DNA of 46,757 bases from Bacteroidota bacterium (GTDB lineage Bacteria > Bacteroidota > Ignavibacteria > Ignavibacteriales > Ignavibacteriaceae). Shown piece after piece: positions 44,587 through 46,757 of this stretch; position 1 is the stretch's first letter, and each line of letters opens with the position of its first letter. Where the stretch lies: assembly GCA_021831685.1 (NCBI GenBank), contig JAKBMG010000178.1, positions 1-46,757 on the forward strand. Reading direction: 5' to 3'. The notes under the pieces were generated by a model. It made no database searches. It had not been told where the DNA came from and was given only the letters and a program-made list of their open reading frames with translations. Position numbers and translations under genes: made by a program.

Positions 44587-44640
44587 TGAATGCACTGTGA
44601 ATGCACTCTGAATACACTCATCTTCCTATACTCTTCCTAT
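44587..44640. repeat. Short 11-base periodic direct repeats
   Basis: Three tandem 11-mers, TGAATGCACTG, TGAATGCACTC and TGAATACACTC, lie at 44587-44619. They are followed, still in 11-base phase, by two copies of TCTTCCTAT (44621-44629 and 44632-44640). The repeats lie in the 461-base gap between the lipoprotein and the ygfZ-like gene. The spacing of about one helical turn would put like bases on one DNA face. Function unknown. Confidence 0.6.
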
Positions 44641-44771
44641 TAACTTGTATCTTTTCCATAGCCAAACCATAAGATTGCCCTTCATAGAAAGAGCATAACA
44701 CCTTAAAATCAAATTATTCATTACTACCATTAAGAATGTGATATGAATACAGAGATTTCTTAACGATATTC

Positions 44772-44813
44772 TTACTTAGGCATAAGTAAAATTTACTGCT
44801 AATGCTTAAGTAA
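44772..44813. promoter_or_regulatory. Nested dyad upstream of the ygfZ-like gene
   Basis: TTACTTAGGCAT (44772-44783) pairs with ATGCTTAAGTAA (44802-44813) over 12 positions with one G-T. It encloses a second dyad, AGTAAA (44785-44790) with TTTACT (44792-44797). It ends about 30 bases before a -35-like TTGCAA. It may be an operator or the end of an upstream transcript; no T-run follows. Confidence 0.45.
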
Positions 44814-44843
44814 TTATTGCTGCGTGGGATTAATTTTATTAAC

Positions 44844-44872
44844 TTGCAATAGTTTTAATCATACCGTAAATA
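44844..44872 (+). promoter_or_regulatory. Candidate promoter for the ygfZ-like gene
   Basis: TTGCAA (44844-44849), 17 bases, TAAATA (44867-44872) fits a housekeeping -35/-10 layout, about 20 bases before the ATG at 44894. An AAGGA ribosome site is at 44883-44887. The part of this gap before 44587 contains nothing that I can identify. Confidence 0.35.
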
Positions 44873-44893
44873 CTATTTAGATAAGGATATTTG

Positions 44894-45996
44894 ATGATAG
44901 ATGTTGAAATAAAACATAATTCATTGTTAGATTTTTTTGAATCTGCCGGTTATACGCCTGAAATTGTCAACGGCAAAAAGAAGTTCAAAGTATTTTCATC
45001 AGTTCAAAATGAACTAAATTCACTATGCATGGGCGTTGGGCTCAGAGACATTTCTCAAAGCGGTATAATCGAACTCAGAGGAAAAGATGTTCTTGATTTC
45101 TTGCATAGGATAACAACAAATTCACTCAAAGATTTGCAGAAAGAAAAATTAGCCGGTACAATATTTACTTCCGAGAAGGGAAGAATTATTGATACTGCAA
45201 CAATCTTTAATTTTGAAGACCATCAACTTTTAATTTACAGCGAAGCTAACCGGGAAAAAGTCCTAAGTTGGATTAATAAATATGTTATTACAGACGATGT
45301 TCATATAAACAGTTCTTCAGAAAGTTATATTCTTCTTGAAATGACCGGTCAACAGTCTGATTCGTTTTTGACCTTAGTTTGCGGAAATTCAATCAACGAA
45401 ATTATGCGAACCAGTTTAGGGTTGTACGCACAGAAGGATTAATCTTTATTGTTGCAAAGCTAAATGAACTAAATGGAAATAAGAAATATTGGATTTTAGC
45501 CGATATAAGTAACGGTATCCAGTTAACAAAATATATGATAGATCATACAGGCCCATTTGATTTTAATCTTATTGGCGAAGATGCTTATAATATTTACCGC
45601 ATTACCAAAGGAATTCCAGCAGCTCCAAACGAACTAAATGATCAGTTTAATCCTCACGAAGCTGGATTGCTAAATTTAGTGAGCTTTACCAAAGGTTGTT
45701 ACATCGGTCAAGAAGTAGTTGCCCGGTTAGAAACTTATGACAAAGTACAAAAATATTTGAAACGACTTACATTCCATCAACCGGTAGACGAAAACGGAAA
45801 ATTTCTTCTTGTGGATCAAGAAGGAAATGATGCAGGAATTGTCACTTCGGTTGCATATTCGCCAAAATTCAATAAGTATTATGGATTAGGATATGTAAGA
45901 AAAGCATATTGCCAGGATGGAAAAACTCTCTTTGCCACAAATCAATCTGATGAAAAAGTACCTGTTACAATTGGAAATATTTCTGAAACAAAATGA
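44894..45996 (+). pseudogene. YgfZ/GcvT-like folate-binding protein gene, frameshifted
   Basis: Two overlapping frames together cover one YgfZ-type protein of about 367 residues (tetrahydrofolate-binding, linked to iron-sulfur cluster enzyme maintenance). The first part (44894-45442) holds the N-terminal domain (CMGVGLRDISQSGIIELRGK, DVLDFLHRITTNSLKDL) and stops after ...GLYAQKD. The second (from about 45379 to 45996, shifted by -1) holds the diagnostic KGCYIGQEVVARLETYDK. The shift lies between about 45395 and 45440. It fits a one-base loss or a sequencing error; I see no slippery heptamer. A TTG at 45391-45410 is not a convincing restart. Confidence 0.8.
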
Positions 45997-46544
45997 AAAT
46001 CTATACAAAAACCGGAGATGAAGGTTTTACCGGATTATTCGGGGGTGAAAGGGTTTCAAAAGATTCTTCTAGAATTGAAACTTATGGAACAATTGACGAA
46101 CTAAACTCATTCATCGGACTTGCAGTAACTGAAATTAAAAATGAAGAGATAAAAAAACTACTTATAAAACTTCAAAACCAGCTTTTCATCGTGGGCTCAG
46201 ATTTAGCCACACCTATAGAAGAAAAGAATAAAAAATATAACATTACTCGAGTAACAAAAGAGTTTTATCTTGACCTCGAAAAGGAGATAGATTATTTTGA
46301 TTCAAAACTTGATCCTTTGAAGAACTTTATTTTACCCGGAGGTACAAAAGGGGCTGCGCTTTTACACGTTTGTAGATCAATTTGCAGAAGAGCAGAACGT
46401 CAAATTGTGGCTCTTAAAAGGGAAGTGAATATAGGCGATAATATCCTTATATTTGTAAATAGAATTTCAGATTTGTTCTTTGTCCTGGCTCGATATGAAA
46501 ATCACTCTTCAAATGTCGGTGATACTAAATGGGAAGCTAAATAG
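45993..46544 (+). CDS. PduO-type ATP:cob(I)alamin adenosyltransferase
   Basis: Makes adenosylcobalamin from cob(I)alamin and ATP. The 183-residue protein has the PduO/MMAB signature MKIYTKTGDEGFTGLFGGER, then RIETYGTIDELNSFIGL near 27-43, and the C-terminal ICRRAERQIVALKRE and FVNRISDLFFVLARYEN motifs. It shares four bases with the end of the ygfZ-like gene. This implies use of adenosylcobalamin-dependent enzymes such as methylmalonyl-CoA mutase or class II ribonucleotide reductase, encoded elsewhere. Confidence 0.94.
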   Translation: MKIYTKTGDEGFTGLFGGERVSKDSSRIETYGTIDELNSFIGLAVTEIKNEEIKKLLIKLQNQLFIVGSDLATPIEEKNKKYNITRVTKEFYLDLEKEIDYFDSKLDPLKNFILPGGTKGAALLHVCRSICRRAERQIVALKREVNIGDNILIFVNRISDLFFVLARYENHSSNVGDTKWEAK

Positions 46545-46559
46545 ACATTAAAATAGTTC

Positions 46560-46590
46560 TTTGAATTGATGGTGTATAATGTGAACTTTG
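46560..46590 (+). promoter_or_regulatory. Bacteroidetes-type promoter candidate for ssrA
   Basis: TTTG (46560-46563), 19 bases, GAACTTTG (46583-46590) matches TTTG-N19-TAnnTTTG except for the first T of the -7 element. A TATAAT at 46575-46580 is an alternative -10. It sits in the 61-base gap between the adenosyltransferase stop and the tmRNA, where a strong promoter is expected. Confidence 0.45.
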
Positions 46591-46605
46591 TCTAACTAAA
46601 ATTTC

Positions 46606-46757
46606 GGGGGTGAATTTGGTTTCGACGGGGTTGAAGACGCATTGAACTGCACGCCGTGTTCCCCGAGATACACGTTAAACAATTGGGAACAAAACAATAA
46701 CTGGCGAATCTAATTACGCCCTAGCCGCTTAATAAAATAAGCGACCGTTAGATCGGA
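46606..46757 (+). ncRNA. ssrA: tmRNA (SsrA), 3' part beyond the window
   Basis: Transfer-messenger RNA for ribosome rescue. The 5' end has the conserved GGGGGTGAATTTGGTTTCGA and then CGGGGTTGAAGACGC. The tag frame reads GESNYALAA, then TAA TAA, from a GGC resume codon at 46703 (46703-46732), like Bacteroidetes tags such as GETNYALAA. The window stops before the rest of the pseudoknots and the tRNA-like 3' end. Confidence 0.93.

Noticed and set aside
45379-45442. Programmed -1 frameshift in the ygfZ-like gene
   Set aside because: No X-XXY-YYZ heptamer exists in the overlap and no strong downstream stem was seen.
1-46757. CRISPR arrays, insertion sequences, prophage or attachment sites
   Set aside because: No spaced repeats of CRISPR type, transposase, integrase or terminal inverted repeats were found.

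Overview
The window is about 35% G+C by eye and almost entirely coding. It is a very large flagellar assembly locus of a Gram-negative, low-GC bacterium, followed by a short housekeeping stretch. Several signs point to the Bacteroidota/Chlorobiota/Ignavibacteriota side of the tree, most likely a motile Ignavibacteria-type organism. The tmRNA at the right end encodes a tag reading GESNYALAA, close to Bacteroidetes tags. A TTTG-N19-xAnnTTTG element resembling the Bacteroidetes -33/-7 promoter precedes it. P- and L-ring genes and LptF/LptG show an outer membrane. The taxon is inferred; there is no rRNA or universal marker here.

Layout: (1) 1-8.7 kb, the end of a first operon: fliG (cut by the window edge), fliH, fliI, fliJ, a MotE-like gene, fliK, flgD, a TIGR02530-type gene and flgE, closed by a clear intrinsic terminator. 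(2) 8.9-18.1 kb, the export and placement operon: fliL-fliM-fliN-fliO-fliP-fliQ-fliR-flhB-flhA-flhF-flhG, mostly with overlapping stops and starts. (3) 18.2-22.8 kb, a regulatory block: a small two-helix membrane protein, a FliA-type sigma factor that seems to lack region 3, two tandem HDOD proteins, a GAF-like protein with a decayed histidine-kinase module, and a membrane protein with a C-terminal helix-turn-helix-like end. (4) 22.8-30.6 kb, rod, rings and hook junction: flgF, flgG, flgA, flgH, flgI, flgJ (fused to a lytic transglycosylase), flgN, flgK, flgL. (5) 30.6-38.7 kb, motor and signalling: a first motA/motB pair, fliW-csrA, REC-Hpt, a second motA/motB pair of another type, REC, REC-DHp, an unknown protein and a three-PAS histidine kinase. 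(6) 38.9-46.8 kb: a small unknown protein, lptG/lptF on the minus strand, an M20 dipeptidase, a lipoprotein, a frameshifted ygfZ/gcvT-like gene, a PduO-type cobalamin adenosyltransferase and the start of ssrA.

How it fits together: the genes build the switch, export gate, rod, rings, hook and junction, and give two candidate stators. FlhF/FlhG would set position and number. FliW/CsrA and FliA are the likely regulators. The less ordinary part is the signalling set: a full kinase, a pseudokinase, three receiver proteins, one Hpt and one catalytic-domain-less DHp, with no DNA-binding output domain among them. Flagellin, FliD/FliS, FliE/FliF/FlgB/FlgC, the chemotaxis core (CheA/CheW/MCP) and any clear FlgM are not seen in the window. 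No CRISPR array, insertion sequence, prophage or tRNA gene was found.
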